In this document: positions 45,919 to 57,700 of the stretch, one piece after another | How positions within the stretch are numbered: the first letter of the stretch is position 1 | Layout of the letters: each line of letters opens with the position of its first letter | From: Talaromyces rugulosus | Lineage: Eukaryota; Ascomycota; Eurotiomycetes; Eurotiales; Trichocomaceae | Assembly (NCBI RefSeq): GCF_013368755.1 | Contig: NC_049561.1 | Coordinates: 3,720,001 to 3,784,000 of the forward strand | DNA: 64,000 nt | Direction: 5' to 3' | Program-made: the position numbers and the translations under genes | The notes under the pieces: model-generated | What the model saw: the letters and a program-made list of their open reading frames with translations, nothing else | Told to the model about the DNA's origin: nothing | The model's database searches: none

Positions 45919-46737
45919 GGTCGGATGATGTTCTTATCTGCAGGTGGCTGCAGACTGAAGATAATGTCAAAGATAAATCTATTACATAAAGATGCATTCG
46001 TCGCTAGGAAACGTCAGCTCGACAGGGCTTCTCAAGTCTACACTAGGGTGGAAGATTACTCGTCGGTCATGCATACTAAAACAGCGTGATGCAGCGATCC
46101 AGACAAATCACCCATCCAAGTTTGAGCTGCTGCACACACTAGCATGATAGTAATAAATTATCAAAATTGTATTGGCTAGTGACAAAAGTACGTCACGAAC
46201 TGATGAGTCAACTTGCATTAGCGTGGACTGATATCATGCATAACAATTTGGAGTATGGGCCGGTTTTGTTACATTGTGCATTCATTATTATGTATTTTGA
46301 AAATATTACAACCTGACACAGATTTAACTGCCTAGTACATATGTATTCAATGTTGTACATCTATAACTGCCTTGCCCTCGCTTTTGAAAAATAATTTATA
46401 GAATGATGGTTCCGATATAAGTACAGACCAGTAGACATAAATATATACATTCAGAAGGTGTGTATTCACAAACAGGAAAAACAAAAAAGAGCCTCAAATA
46501 ATATGAACTATGGTTTTATTTGCAATCATATTACTTATCGAGTATAAATGTACTATCTTCATTGAGAGGTTTCTATTAATGGTGATCAAAATAACATTGA
46601 AGGACTACATGTATCCACGACGGTGATTGGCTGCGGGAGAATTCCAAGCACGTGATCCCTGAAGCACGGAGAGAAATGTTCCATGTCTTCTTTCCCACTC
46701 GTGCATTTATAGCTGTGGAAATCTAGGATTTTTCAAA
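45919..46737. promoter_or_regulatory. Divergent spacer, P450 / cysteine synthase
   Basis: An 819-bp spacer holding both promoters. ATTGGCT (inverted CCAAT, near 46625) and CACGTG (near 46650) lie close upstream of the cysteine synthase start. Confidence 0.45.
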
Positions 46738-48282
46738 ATGAGCGAGCATAATCGAGTTTTTATCGGAGGTGCATTTGTCGCTGGCGTCTTGGTGACGATT
46801 GCATTAAAAGAACTCCACCGCCAGCAATTTGGGACCGCGCCCACAAATCAGACAAGGCAGTCGAACCTTTCCTCCCATGATGAAGATCTTTTGAACTCGG
46901 TCCGATCAGGGCCTCCTGCTATTGTCGAAGGAGTAGAAGGATGTATCGGAAACACCCCGCTTTTCCGAATAAAATCACTGTCCGACGAAACTGGTTGTGA
47001 GATCCTCGCAAAGGCCGAGGTGAGAGGGCTTCAAATATTACCGTGTGCATATGACTCGTCATCTGACAGATACGCAGTACCTCAATGGAGCAGGCGGCAG
47101 TCCCAAGGATCGTGTGGCGTTAAGCATGATTGAAACAGTGAGCTTTGGTTTTTCATTGTTGAAAAAAGCGAAATATCTAATGCATCTACTAGGCTGAAGA
47201 AGACGGCTCTTTGAGGCCGTATTCTGGAGATGTAATTTACGAAGGCACGTCTGGATCCACTGGTATTTCCCTGGCTACACTTGCTCGTGCTCGCGGCTAT
47301 CTTGCACATATGTAAGTGCTACAGTATTCGATACAAGTGTGCATGCTAACCCGCTCTAGTTGCATGCCGTCCGATCAAGCCATGGAAAAATCAGACCTAC
47401 TTCTTAAACTCGGAGCAGTGGTGGACCGCGTACCCCCAGCACCGATTGTTGAACCAGGCAATTTTGTTAATAGAGCACGAGCTCTCGCTCAAGCTCGGAC
47501 GAACTCCAACATAGAGTCACCGGACAAAGGATCCGTTGCTGGTTCTAGTCAATTGACAAGTACAAACCCTACATCAGAAGCAGGTGCCATGACAGGCCGA
47601 GGACTATTCACCGACCAATTCGAAAATATTGCTAATTTCGCGGCACATCACAACGGCACCGGGCCTGAGATATACGCCCAATGCGGCGGAAAACTGGACG
47701 CGTTTATTTCAGGCGCAGGAACTGGCGGAACCATATCCGGTGTTGCACGTTTTCTCAAACCGAGACTTCCGAATATCTCCATTGTCCTTGCTGACCCGCA
47801 AGGAAGCGGGCTGTACAACAAAGTCCGTTATGGGGTCATGTTTGATGTCAAAGAACGCGAAGGCACACGTCGGCGACCACAGGTCGATTCCATTGTCGAG
47901 GGCATTGGGATTAATCGAGTGACTGCCAATTTCGAGGCTGGGAGGGAACTGATTGACGACGCGGTACGAGTCACGGATGTGCAGGCCTTAGCCATGGCGC
48001 GGTGGCTTGTGGAAAAAGACGGGATATTTATCGGAAGTAGTAGTGCAGTAAACTGTGAGTTTGTGCTTCCATTGTCAAGTCTTGTTCAAAGCTAACAATA
48101 AATAAAAAGGCTTCGCTGCGGTGAAGACTGCCCTGAAACTAGGTCCTGGGCACCGCATTGTGACTGTCCTGACGGATTCCGGGACAAGACATTTGTCCAA
48201 ATTCTGGGCTCAAGCTGGAAACGTGGGCGGTACAGTTGATACGAAACTGGAAGATGTCCTCAATGCAACGGATAGCACATGA
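46738..48282 (+). CDS. Membrane-anchored cysteine synthase-like PLP enzyme (Mcy1-like)
   Basis: Five exons: 46738-47019, 47078-47137, 47193-47311, 47360-48054 and 48110-48282; introns 48-58 bp; 442 residues. A hydrophobic segment near residues 6-24 (VFIGGAFVAGVLVTIALKE) should anchor it in a membrane. The catalytic core has GNTPLFRI, the PLP-Lys motif GAGGSPKDRVAL (made by exon 2), the substrate loop EGTSGSTGISLA, and the phosphate-binding SGAGTGGTISG. Yeast Mcy1 is a mitochondrial outer-membrane relative. Such enzymes make cysteine from O-acetylserine or related donors; the anchor suggests a specialised or mitochondrial role. Confidence 0.87.
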
Positions 48283-48360
48283 ACTTCCATTATGAACTTG
48301 AAAAGTGGATTACGACAAGGGTATATATGGTAGAATTCAAGAAAGTCGCTCCTGCAAAAA

Positions 48361-50145
48361 CTAAAAGAATTTACGGGGCGATGCTGAACCTTTCCGAGGG
48401 GAGCCTCGTCGAGAGCCACCGGATTTCTCAGCTGGCCGGGATTCCACCTCTATTGCTGATATCTCCGGCCAATCGTCCTCAGAGTCCTCTTCTAGGGGAT
48501 CTTCTGGGTCTTGATTCGTCATCGCAGTACCAGTTCGCAATGCAGGGTCATCATCAGAATATAGAGGATGAGACTGCTGGGTTTTTGGAGGAGTAGGGGT
48601 ATCTGCTGATATCCCAGGCGAACTCTGGTCTTGTTCATTTGATTCGGGTTGATCAGTGGAATCCTCCCGAAGGAGTTCCTTTTCCATCCACATCTTGATC
48701 ATTTGAGACTCTAGTTCTCCCCTGGACCGGGTAGGCAATGCTGCTTGGATGTCTTTCCACCAGATACCGGATTGGCTCACGAACTGGTCTAATTTTGACA
48801 AGTCCTCCCGCGACCAGCCACCAGATGTGGTGGGAGTTTTGTCCAGCAGGTCCGGATGGGACTCCTCCCAGTCTTGAAGATCATCCACAGTCCTACCAGG
48901 AAGATGCTCAACAATGTCATCCCAAGTATACTCCATAGATTTAGACTTCATTTGTACAATCAATTTGACCTCGTCTGGCGTGAGAATGAACTCCACTGGT
49001 CTCATTTTCGTAGGCGAACTCATCTCCTTATCAGATGTATGCACTGGAGTGGTTCCTAGCCTTTGTGGGCTAGAGGCTACTTCGGGTGTTCTAGGTAAAG
49101 AAACAACCTCTCTCAGTCTCCCATACTCAATCTTCGAAACCGGCTTCTTGCGTGTCGTGTTATTCGACTTGGCACCGATGACATTCCGAGCTACCGTCTT
49201 GATTGGCGTTGGCGTGATAGACACGCTACTGCGGCCACGGATTTTAATGGATTGAGTAGTTGATGACGGCGCTTCCTCTTGCAACGGATCATCAGAGTCA
49301 CTATCGTCACTCTTCATATTTGCAAAGGTCCAATCAAGCACAACTGGCTTCTTGCGCCGGCGTTTTGATGGTAGTGATGGGGTTGATTTCTTTGTGCTTG
49401 TCGGTTTTTTCGAACTTGCGCCCCGGGGTCTTCCCGGCGTGCGAACTGCCCATATTGACCCTGCCGTTGGAGGCGAAGATGGACGCGTATCCGGAATGTT
49501 CAATTCCTTCTTAGGTGGCGTTTGCATTTTGGGCGGTGTCCAGAACTTGGCAGCAATTTCTGGAACTTGCCAAATGGGGTCGGTTGCTTTTGCTGTATTG
49601 TTGTACGCCTGAGGATATTCCAAGCCTGCTAATTCAATTTTGTCCCCCCCAATTTCGTCTTCTGGATCACTACGTGGACGGTTGCCGCGCGGAGTGACTG
49701 TGCCATTTTTGCCCTTTTCCATGTCAAACGATTCAATATCATTGTCCATATCACCTGCTATTAGCGATTGAAGGACACGCTTGCCATCAGGTGCTAGTTC
49801 GTCGTCGCTGTCATCGGCAAGGTCGGGCTCGTGTGACTCATGGGCATTCGATGCCTTTCGTGGGGAGTCCTTTTTTTGTGACGTTTCCAATACCTCTCCA
49901 GTGTCGTCTTCATGTTCCATGAGGGACACATGTCCTTTATTCACCACTATTTCGCCAGTTCGGAGGTCGATCTCATCACCGACATCGCTGAAATCCTTCC
50001 CGTACTTTTCGAAGATACCTTCAAAGAGAGACTTTAGCTTTTTGTCATTCCTTGCGCGAGCGATTTGCAATTCGGTATCGTCTTGAAAATCATTCCGAGG
50101 CTGGTGTGAAGGAGATAGACGCCTTCTTTTGTTGGGTGGTTCCAT
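48361..50145 (-). CDS. scm3: CENP-A chaperone Scm3
   Basis: Single exon, 594 residues. Near the N-terminus, TELQIARARNDKKLKSLFEG, then FEKYGKDFSDVGDEIDLRTG and EIVVNKGHVSLM, match the Scm3/HJURP domain that binds the centromeric histone H3 variant with H4 and delivers it to centromeres. The middle is disordered, basic and Ser/Pro-rich with SKRRRKKP nuclear-localisation-like stretches. At about residues 405-500 there are two Myb/SANT-like segments, VKLIVQMKSKSMEYTWDDIV and SKLDQFVSQSGIWWKDIQAA, as in filamentous-fungal Scm3 proteins. Head-to-head with atg6, 438 bp apart, and convergent with the cysteine synthase gene (78-bp gap). Confidence 0.88.
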   Translation of the reverse strand: MEPPNKRRRLSPSHQPRNDFQDDTELQIARARNDKKLKSLFEGIFEKYGKDFSDVGDEIDLRTGEIVVNKGHVSLMEHEDDTGEVLETSQKKDSPRKASNAHESHEPDLADDSDDELAPDGKRVLQSLIAGDMDNDIESFDMEKGKNGTVTPRGNRPRSDPEDEIGGDKIELAGLEYPQAYNNTAKATDPIWQVPEIAAKFWTPPKMQTPPKKELNIPDTRPSSPPTAGSIWAVRTPGRPRGASSKKPTSTKKSTPSLPSKRRRKKPVVLDWTFANMKSDDSDSDDPLQEEAPSSTTQSIKIRGRSSVSITPTPIKTVARNVIGAKSNNTTRKKPVSKIEYGRLREVVSLPRTPEVASSPQRLGTTPVHTSDKEMSSPTKMRPVEFILTPDEVKLIVQMKSKSMEYTWDDIVEHLPGRTVDDLQDWEESHPDLLDKTPTTSGGWSREDLSKLDQFVSQSGIWWKDIQAALPTRSRGELESQMIKMWMEKELLREDSTDQPESNEQDQSSPGISADTPTPPKTQQSHPLYSDDDPALRTGTAMTNQDPEDPLEEDSEDDWPEISAIEVESRPAEKSGGSRRGSPRKGSASPRKFF

Positions 50146-50583
50146 TTTTGAAGCTGTAGGATAGTCGATGCAGCGCAGAGCTCAAGCGTGAGCCATGTCT
50201 CGATATCAACGCGCTGTGGCCAGGATGCGACGGTTAAATTGACCTGATTGTGGATCACCGAGGATGAATAGCCTTGAAAATCCTAGGCCAACAAGTCACG
50301 AGCTCTGAGAATAGCTATACAAATCAAACGTGCGGCAATTCGCCAGGAACTGTTTCATGACTGTAACGAGGCGCGTGGTTGCTGCACGCGCGCCGCAGCG
50401 GATGTCCGACCGAGGCTAGTCCGTATTGAAGTTAGCGCACGTTATCACTAACAGCTGCGGACGATGACGTGGATGAGCTGCTTTGCTTTCACCTGCATCT
50501 GCTGTGCATGAATATCATCGCGAAGATCTCTCGGAGTCTTCAGAATGGCCGTGCGATAAGAAGACGCTACTCATACTGATATC
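50146..50583. promoter_or_regulatory. Bidirectional promoter, scm3 / atg6
   Basis: A 438-bp spacer between two head-to-head core genes. It contains GC-rich palindromic blocks near 50380 (GTTGCTGCACGCGCGCCGCAG) and an ATGACGT motif near 50462. Shared promoter function is inferred from position only. Confidence 0.5.
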
Positions 50584-52244
50584 ATGCATTGCCAAAAGTG
50601 TCGGACACCCCTGAAGCTTGACGGCTCCCTGGAGTCGCTCAACCCCGCTGCCTTTGATCTGCTTGTCGGTATGTCCTCTTGTCTTCATTTTGCGTTTGTA
50701 TACTCGTGCTAAATATCTATAAAGGCTCTACAGGGAAAACGCTTCCAGATCATCCAAATCATGCCCCGTCTCCCCGTCACCCCTATCCTGCGGAGCGCCG
50801 CGAGCTCTACGATCGATCCTCGCGGCAGTCGGGCACGCCTGCATACCGACGATCTGTTCCGCCACCACATCCTAAGCTCGCCCGAGGAGAAAGCAGTGGG
50901 GGCATGTCATTCGTGATGCTGACCGAGTCTCAACTTGCTCCTCCACAGCTGTCCGGTGGACCGGAAAGCCGCGATGCATACAGTCCTGCCGGTAACGGAA
51001 ACGGCAATGGAACACCGAAGTCGCCCGCACAAGATACGACAGACCAGTCATTCTCAGACGAAGCCGAAAAAGCGAATCGGTTGTTTGAAATAATATCTGC
51101 GCGCTCGGATATCGATCATCCTATTTGTACCGAATGCACGGATCTGCTAGTCGAGGGCCTACAAAAGAAGTTGACAACTGCGACGAAAGAGAGGGATGCA
51201 TACATATCTTTTTTGAAGACCTTGAACTCATCCGTGCCTTCGGAAGAGGACGTCGAGGCAGCTAATAAAGCACTCAAAGAGTCTCAGGAGGAGGAGGATG
51301 CAGCATACAAGGAACTTTTGGCATTGGAAAAGGAAAGGGCCGACATTGATCGAGAAATCGCTGCACTAGAGGAAGAATCGCGAGAACTGGACCTGGAAGA
51401 AGAAAATTTCTGGCGAAACCGGAATGCATTTGCTCTGACATTGGCGGAGTTTCAGGATGAACGTGACGCTCTAAACATGCGATATGACCATGACTCTAGA
51501 CAGCTTGAGCGACTCCAACGAACAAACGTTTATAATGACGCTTTCTGCATTGGACATGATGGATTTTTTGGGACGATAAATGGACTACGCCTGGGCCGGC
51601 TGACGAATCCATCGGTGGACTGGGCAGAGATAAATGCTGCCTGGGGCCAAACGTGTCTATTACTAGCTACAATCGCCGATAAACTGGGCTTCCAGTTCAG
51701 TGGCTACCGCCTCAAACCCATGGGATCTAATTCAAAGATAGAGAAATTTGAAGCCCAACCAATATCGCCGGCGGAATCATCCAGTCAGCAGCGTCCAGGA
51801 GCTCCTGGCACGGAGAGGACGCGCTCGGCTCCGAAGGTGACCTCTCTGGATCTGTTCTCGTCCGGTGATATGCCGCTGAACTTACCCTGGGTTCATCGCC
51901 GCTTTGATGCAGCCATGGTATCCTTCCTCGAGTGTCTCAAACAGCTGGGCGACTACGTCGAGCAAACTCCCATACCGGCCCCGTCTCGCCGTGGCCAGCC
52001 AGGGGTCAGCACCGGGGGATTAAAACTACCTTACGAAATCAAGCGGGACAAAATTGGTGACGCCAGTATCAAACTCGGCTTCAATCAAAATGACGAGCAA
52101 TGGACTCGCGCCTGCAAGTACACCCTGACTTGCTGCAAATTTCTCTTGGCGCATGCTAGCAATGTGGCGAGCATAGCAGCTAGCAGCTCGGCCGGTACCG
52201 CAACCCAGCAGGATGGCGCAGCAGCTCAGAGCCCTAAGAGGTAG
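50584..52244 (+). CDS. atg6: Autophagy protein Atg6 / Beclin 1 (Vps30)
   Basis: Two exons, 50584-50668 and 50725-52244, 56-bp intron; 534 residues. The N-terminus MHCQKCRTPLKLDGSLESLNPAAFDLL carries the conserved CxxC (given in part; residues 3-6). A BH3-like segment follows in GMSFVMLTESQLAPP, then a coiled coil at about residues 155-290 with KERADIDREIAALEEESREL, and the evolutionarily conserved domain from YNDAFCIGHDGFFGTINGLR, WAEINAAWGQTCLLLATIA and FNQNDEQWTRACKYTLTCCK. It is a subunit of the Vps34 PI3-kinase complexes, required for autophagosome formation and vacuolar sorting. Confidence 0.95.
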
Positions 52245-52552
52245 CGTACGCGTTGTGAATAAGGATTTCCACTTTGAGCGTGTCGACTTTTATACATTGG
52301 GATACACTGGCGTTGTAACATGATATTCTTTTGACTATCAGCATGTTTCTACCTTTTGGCGCAGGGTGTACAGGGCTATACAGGGTTTTTCGATAGAATT
52401 TCATTCACATTTGTCTCATGTCTATCTCTAAATAATCATCACTGATAGCCGTAGTCGTCAATGTTGCATCACACATGGTTGAAATATAGAATTGGCAAAA
52501 CTTTCGCTCAAATGGTTGGACCTTTTGACCAAAAGAAGCACCACCAAACTTC
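52245..52552. other. Intergenic region between convergent genes
   Basis: Short spacer between convergent 3' ends of atg6 and the MFS gene. Nothing seen. Confidence 0.5.
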
Positions 52553-54079
52553 TTAACAAACTAGCCTTTTCATCATTTTCCATGCACCATTGTACCCTGC
52601 CAATGCAGCCGTTATACCCGTAAACAAAATCAACGGTCCATACTCTGTTGAATACCCGTCTCCGGAGAGTGAACTTCCAGCTTTCCCCTGTATCAACAAC
52701 CCGCTGACAGGCCCGCTAATAATATTCCCGATTCCGCGACCACCAGCAAGCAGACCAAAAATTAGTCCAGTATCCATCGCAGGACTCTGCCGCTGCAACT
52801 CTCGCAGCATCCCCGACCAGGTTGAACTAAAACCGCCGGCAAAAAAGCCATAGGTGAGGGAAAACAGGGAGAGAAGAGCGATGACGACAACTTCCTGGTG
52901 GTGACTAGCGCCGCCATCGTTCGGACAGAGGCCCCAAAATAAGAGCACGGACGTGGCAGACATTACACTTGAAAGAAGGATCATGTTGGAGACATCGAAT
53001 CTATCGCATAGCACGCCTATGACAATACCGCCAAAGATGGATGTGCCATTGAATAAGGAAAGCAAAAATGTTCCTAGAGTACTTGAGAGGCCAATGTTTG
53101 TAGCGAATGATGATAGATAGGCGGAAGGAAGGAAGTATCCGAGCCCTTGGATGATATTGCTTAGCTCGAGGATCCAAAAGCTACTGAGGCGCAGAAAGCC
53201 CATGTCTAGGCGACGAGGCGTGTGCGATGGAGGCAGTGGAAGCCGAGGGCGGATGAACCGGAGAAGTGGAATAGTAATCACCGCCTAGTTATCATAGTAT
53301 GAGTATCATTGTAATGTTCGTGCGGTGTTTGGGAAGCATACGGTCAGAACAGCCCATGCACGAAGTGTATTACTCATTCCGAACCGATTTAAAGTTGCTT
53401 GGGCGATGAATGGCAAAATAACACCCGACACGCTCTTCCCTGCCCACATGGTTCCAAGAGACAGTCCCTTTCTCTGGATAAACCACTCGTTTAGATAAAG
53501 TGTTGTGGGCGTAAATAACAAGCCATTTCCAAGAGCTGACAATACTCCCAATGAGGCAACCAACTGCCACACTTCGGTAGCAAAGGACGCTGCAGTATAT
53601 CCGATAACGGAAATAAAAACGCCAGCCCAGCCGCAATATCCTCGCATACGTGGATACTTGGTCAGAAGAGCGAACGTGATCGGTGAGAGCATATACAAGA
53701 TGCCCTGTTATCAGTTAATACAAGGTCATTGAGATAAAAGGAATGGCGACTGTATACGCTTGATGTCGTCCCAATTACTGCAATGCTGCCTTTATCCCCA
53801 CGAATATCGGCGTCTGCGAGGTATTCTTGGAAAATTCCCCACGCAAGAGAGAATCCTGTTGCCGTTAGGACAAAGTGTCTAGCCATCGCGAGCAGATGCT
53901 GCTTGATTACCCCAGATTGGGAGCTGGACAATAACACATGCCACAAGGGCCATCCACGCGTCTCTACCGTGATCTGCGGGCGGCAAACCAGGTACCTCGA
54001 TTTCCTGAGGCGATTGCCATCCTTCAGCGCGCTCGTTTACGGCTGGTGACAGCTCGTGGAGTTCATTGTCGGCATTCAT
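52553..54079 (-). CDS. MFS transporter, monocarboxylate (MCP/MCT) type
   Basis: Four exons on the minus strand: 54079-53911, 53855-53758, 53704-53342 and 53284-52553; introns 53-57 bp; 453 residues. The first intron holds a clear CCTAAC branch site; without it the frame meets a stop. Splicing gives QLPIWGFSLAWGIFQEYLAD, the first membrane region of fungal monocarboxylate-permease-like proteins, then GILYMLSPITFALLTKYP and GNGLLFTPTTLYLNEWFIQR. Two bundles of six helices are visible. Substrates may be monocarboxylates or riboflavin-like compounds; none can be assigned. It is divergent from the RNA-repair-like gene. Confidence 0.86.
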
Positions 54080-54755
54080 GGTGATTGCGGAAGCCGACGA
54101 GTATATACTTGGTTTGGTATTCAATGGTACGGGACGTGCTAGTCCCTTCTCAACACATTTATTATGGCTACCATGAGCAATTGACTTTAGAATGGCAGTA
54201 TTATTCGAGAGATGAAAGAAGACGACGACTCGGCACGTGCCGATGAGTCATAGCGGACATAGCCATCGCTGTTGTTGGCGGGGCGCGCTTCAGCCTCCCG
54301 TCTTCATCGATCCAGTCACAATGCAACTCCAGCATTAGATCGCTTTTTGCTCCACGAAAACCAACGCCAATTCATCTTTTCTAAGTCCAGGTGCAACAAA
54401 AGAATATAGTCCCACCGCGGGGCGGTCGCTGATCAGCTGCGATTGGCCGGCGGCCCCCATACTCACGTCGACTCATCCTGACCCATCCACACTTCTCGCT
54501 GCTGCGCTTTCGTGAATGCTTCAATGCTTGTGTTGTCTCTCTATTCTCGATTTGTCGCATACAGCTTAAATATTGGCTGCAAGCACCAAGGTATCTAGGA
54601 ATATAATTCATTGCATTTGATTTTACCAGTGTCTCTACTCCTGTTTCAGTATCGAGATACCCATTGCTGTCAAGCGTGTAGTTGCATTATTTTGTTATTC
54701 TTTCCTCCTTCCCTCATTCATTACATATTGGTGCTACGAGAAAAAAAGCATAGCC
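54080..54755. promoter_or_regulatory. Divergent spacer, MFS / RNA-repair-like gene
   Basis: A 676-bp spacer holding both promoters. A GC-rich block near 54410-54480 (GCGGGGCGGTCGCTGATC, then GGCCGGCGGCCCCC) precedes a pyrimidine-rich leader. No gene seen. Confidence 0.4.
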
Positions 54756-57700
54756 ATGGCGCCGACATCTAAAGAATCGCGGTCACCGTCTCTGAATTCT
54801 TACGACACAGCACTTTGCATTATTCCCCCGACACCGCTCACCCACGATGTCAACCGGTTGCGGGCACTGTATGACAAGGCGTACGAGAAATGGCCGCCCC
54901 ATATAAACCTCATATACCCGTTTGTAGCTCCAGAGAGCTTACCTCACGCGGTTGACGTGGTCCGCAACACACTGGTTGAGAACAACACTGAAGAGTTTTC
55001 CGTACGATTGGACAAGGCAGACTTCTTTGCGCACAAACGTAACACAATCTATGTCACGGACAGCGGCGATGGCTGTAAAACATTGCAGAGTATGCGGAAA
55101 CAAATTCTGCTTGCGCTCAAGCAAGCAGACGCTCCTTTCCAACCACATTTGACTATCGGCCAAAGCGACGCCAATGACGATTCAGTGCGAGATTACCTTG
55201 TTTCAAAGACAAGCCTACTTCCCCCGGTCGACTGGCAGGTATCAGAACTAACTGTTTTAATTCGGGATCGCTCCGTGGTGTCTAGCACGACAATGGGTCA
55301 GATGAGGGTGTGGGGAACTATAAAAATTTCAGATGACTACAAAGTAGCAATCTCCGATATTACACCCCTGTCAAAAGAATTACAAGGCTCAGAAAAAGGG
55401 GTCCAGAAAGGAGTCACATACTACTTCGAGCCAGCTGAAACCGGCGATACAAAAGGCGCCTGGAAGGCTCTCGAGCTGTCTGCTGCACCATATCAACCAA
55501 AGCTCACAACATCGTCTATTAGTGTGGCATCGTACAATGTTTTGATCGACTCGATGCATCCGCCACCAACTGAGCGCTATCCTATTCTTGTGAAAAACCT
55601 GCTGGCCGAATCTAGTACTGCAGATATACTGGTTCTACAAGAGGTCGCAGATGACTTTCTGTCCTATCTCTTGAGGAATGACCAAATCCATGCGCAATAC
55701 CCTTTTTCGACCCATGGGCCTCCGGAGCAACCGGAAATCGGCCCTCTACCTAGCCTACGCAATGTTGTGGTTTTGAGTCGTTGGCGATTCCGATGGGGGT
55801 GGCTACCCTTTGAAAAACGACACAAGGGTTCTGTGGTACTGCAGCTGGAAGACATTGGATCTTTCCAAGGAAACAAATTCCTTCCACTGATAGTGGCCGG
55901 TGTACACCTAACCTGTGGTCTTACGGACGGTTCCATTGCCGCAAAACACTCTCAAGTGAAGACCATCATTCGTCATCTCAAATCTCATTACCGCGACCAT
56001 CACTGGATTATTGCAGGCGATTTCAATATAACTACTTCTTCATACACAATCGATGCGGCACTGAAACGGAATGCAATTACTGCACATGGAGCCTCGATTT
56101 TGTCGTCTCTTGAAGTTTTATTTTCTGAGTCAGGGCTAGTTGATTGTTACTTCGCCAATCGAGTTACTGGTACTACGTCCTCGCAGCGTAGCGACGAGTT
56201 TGTTACTTTGCATGAAGGCGAAGAGGGTGCCACGTACGACCCCACCGAGAATACTCTTGCGGCAGACATTTCTGGAAGAAGCTACCACAGCCGGCCGCAG
56301 AGATACGATCGCATATTTGTAAAGGGCGACGCGTTCAAGGTGACTAATTTCAATCTATTTGGATTACCAGTTGCGGATGCAGCAGAATATTTGGGTAGTG
56401 ATCACTGGGGTATTCGAGCAGAAATGTACTTGGATTCGATTTCCGAAACGGAAGTTCAGGAACTCACTTTCAATGTCGAACGGACGCCTCAAAGTCTTGG
56501 TACTGGCACTCAGTTGAAGGCTCTCCTCGATGACCATGAGATGTTCCCAACTGAGGATGAGCTCGCACACCGCCAAATGATGTTCGAGTTAATCAAGCGT
56601 ATGGTTCAGCAAAAGGATACAAACACAGCGGTTGAAACCCGGTTGAACATCTGCTTTGCTGTGGTTCCAGTTGGCTCGTATCGGTTGGGTGTATGGGACA
56701 CCTCGTCAGATATTGATTGTCTAGTTATTGGCACGATTAGTCCTAGGACCTTTTTTGCACTCATAACTCAAAAGCTTCGTCGCCCTGAGTGGCAGGAGAT
56801 TCATATGCTTAGGAAGGTCAAGGCAGCGTCTGGTACAATGCTGGAATTGGAAGCTGGACGTGTTCGACTAGATCTACAATACTGTGCAGCTACAAGCGTT
56901 GCAGAAAGGTAAGAACCCTCCCAGGTCATTTTCATTGGAAATTTTATATTAATAAAATTTCGTATAGCTGGCCGCGTGCACTAGATATGCAGTCTGAAGA
57001 TTCCGTCTTCGACCTGCCCATACAGTCTTTACTTAAGCTCAACTCTATCCGAGACCTCGACTATCTACAACGAACAATTCCTGATCTATCTGCTTTCCGC
57101 CTAGCATATCGGTTTATTAAAAGATGGGCAAAGAATCGCGGTATCTATTCATCGAAGCTTGGATATCTCGGTGGAATCCATATCACCTTACTTCTCTCGC
57201 GAGTTTGCAAGCTCTCGTTCCCAGGCGGCGTGTCTGCCTCGGATATCGTTTGCACTTTCTTCAAACATTATGCATTCTTTGACTGGAAGAAGGATATGGT
57301 CTACGATCCTACATATTACAGTGGCAAACCAAAATATCATCGGTCATCCAGGGAACCTTTGGTGATTCTCAGCATTCATCCACCCAAGGTTAATGTGGCA
57401 CACACAGCAACAGTCCCCTCTGTCAGGACACTCGAGCAGGAGTTCAAACGGGCCAATGATTTGCTTTCCAAACAGGGAGTTACATGGGTTGACATTGCAG
57501 GCACTGGGTCGCGCAAGGCAGGTGCTTCTGATTTCCTCAGAGCCTACCTAAATTACGTCAAGGTAGATGTTCAGTTTTGGGGAGGGAAAACTACAAAGGG
57601 GCGGATGTTAATCGGATGGCTGGAGTTCCGATGTGTTTCCCTTCTTGTTGGTATGTCATAATAATAACCACCTCACCATGGTTTCGAAATTGGATTTTGC

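Noticed and set aside
44146..48282. P450 and cysteine synthase as a biosynthetic cluster
   Set aside because: No backbone enzyme, transporter or regulator lies with them; neighbours on both sides are core genes.
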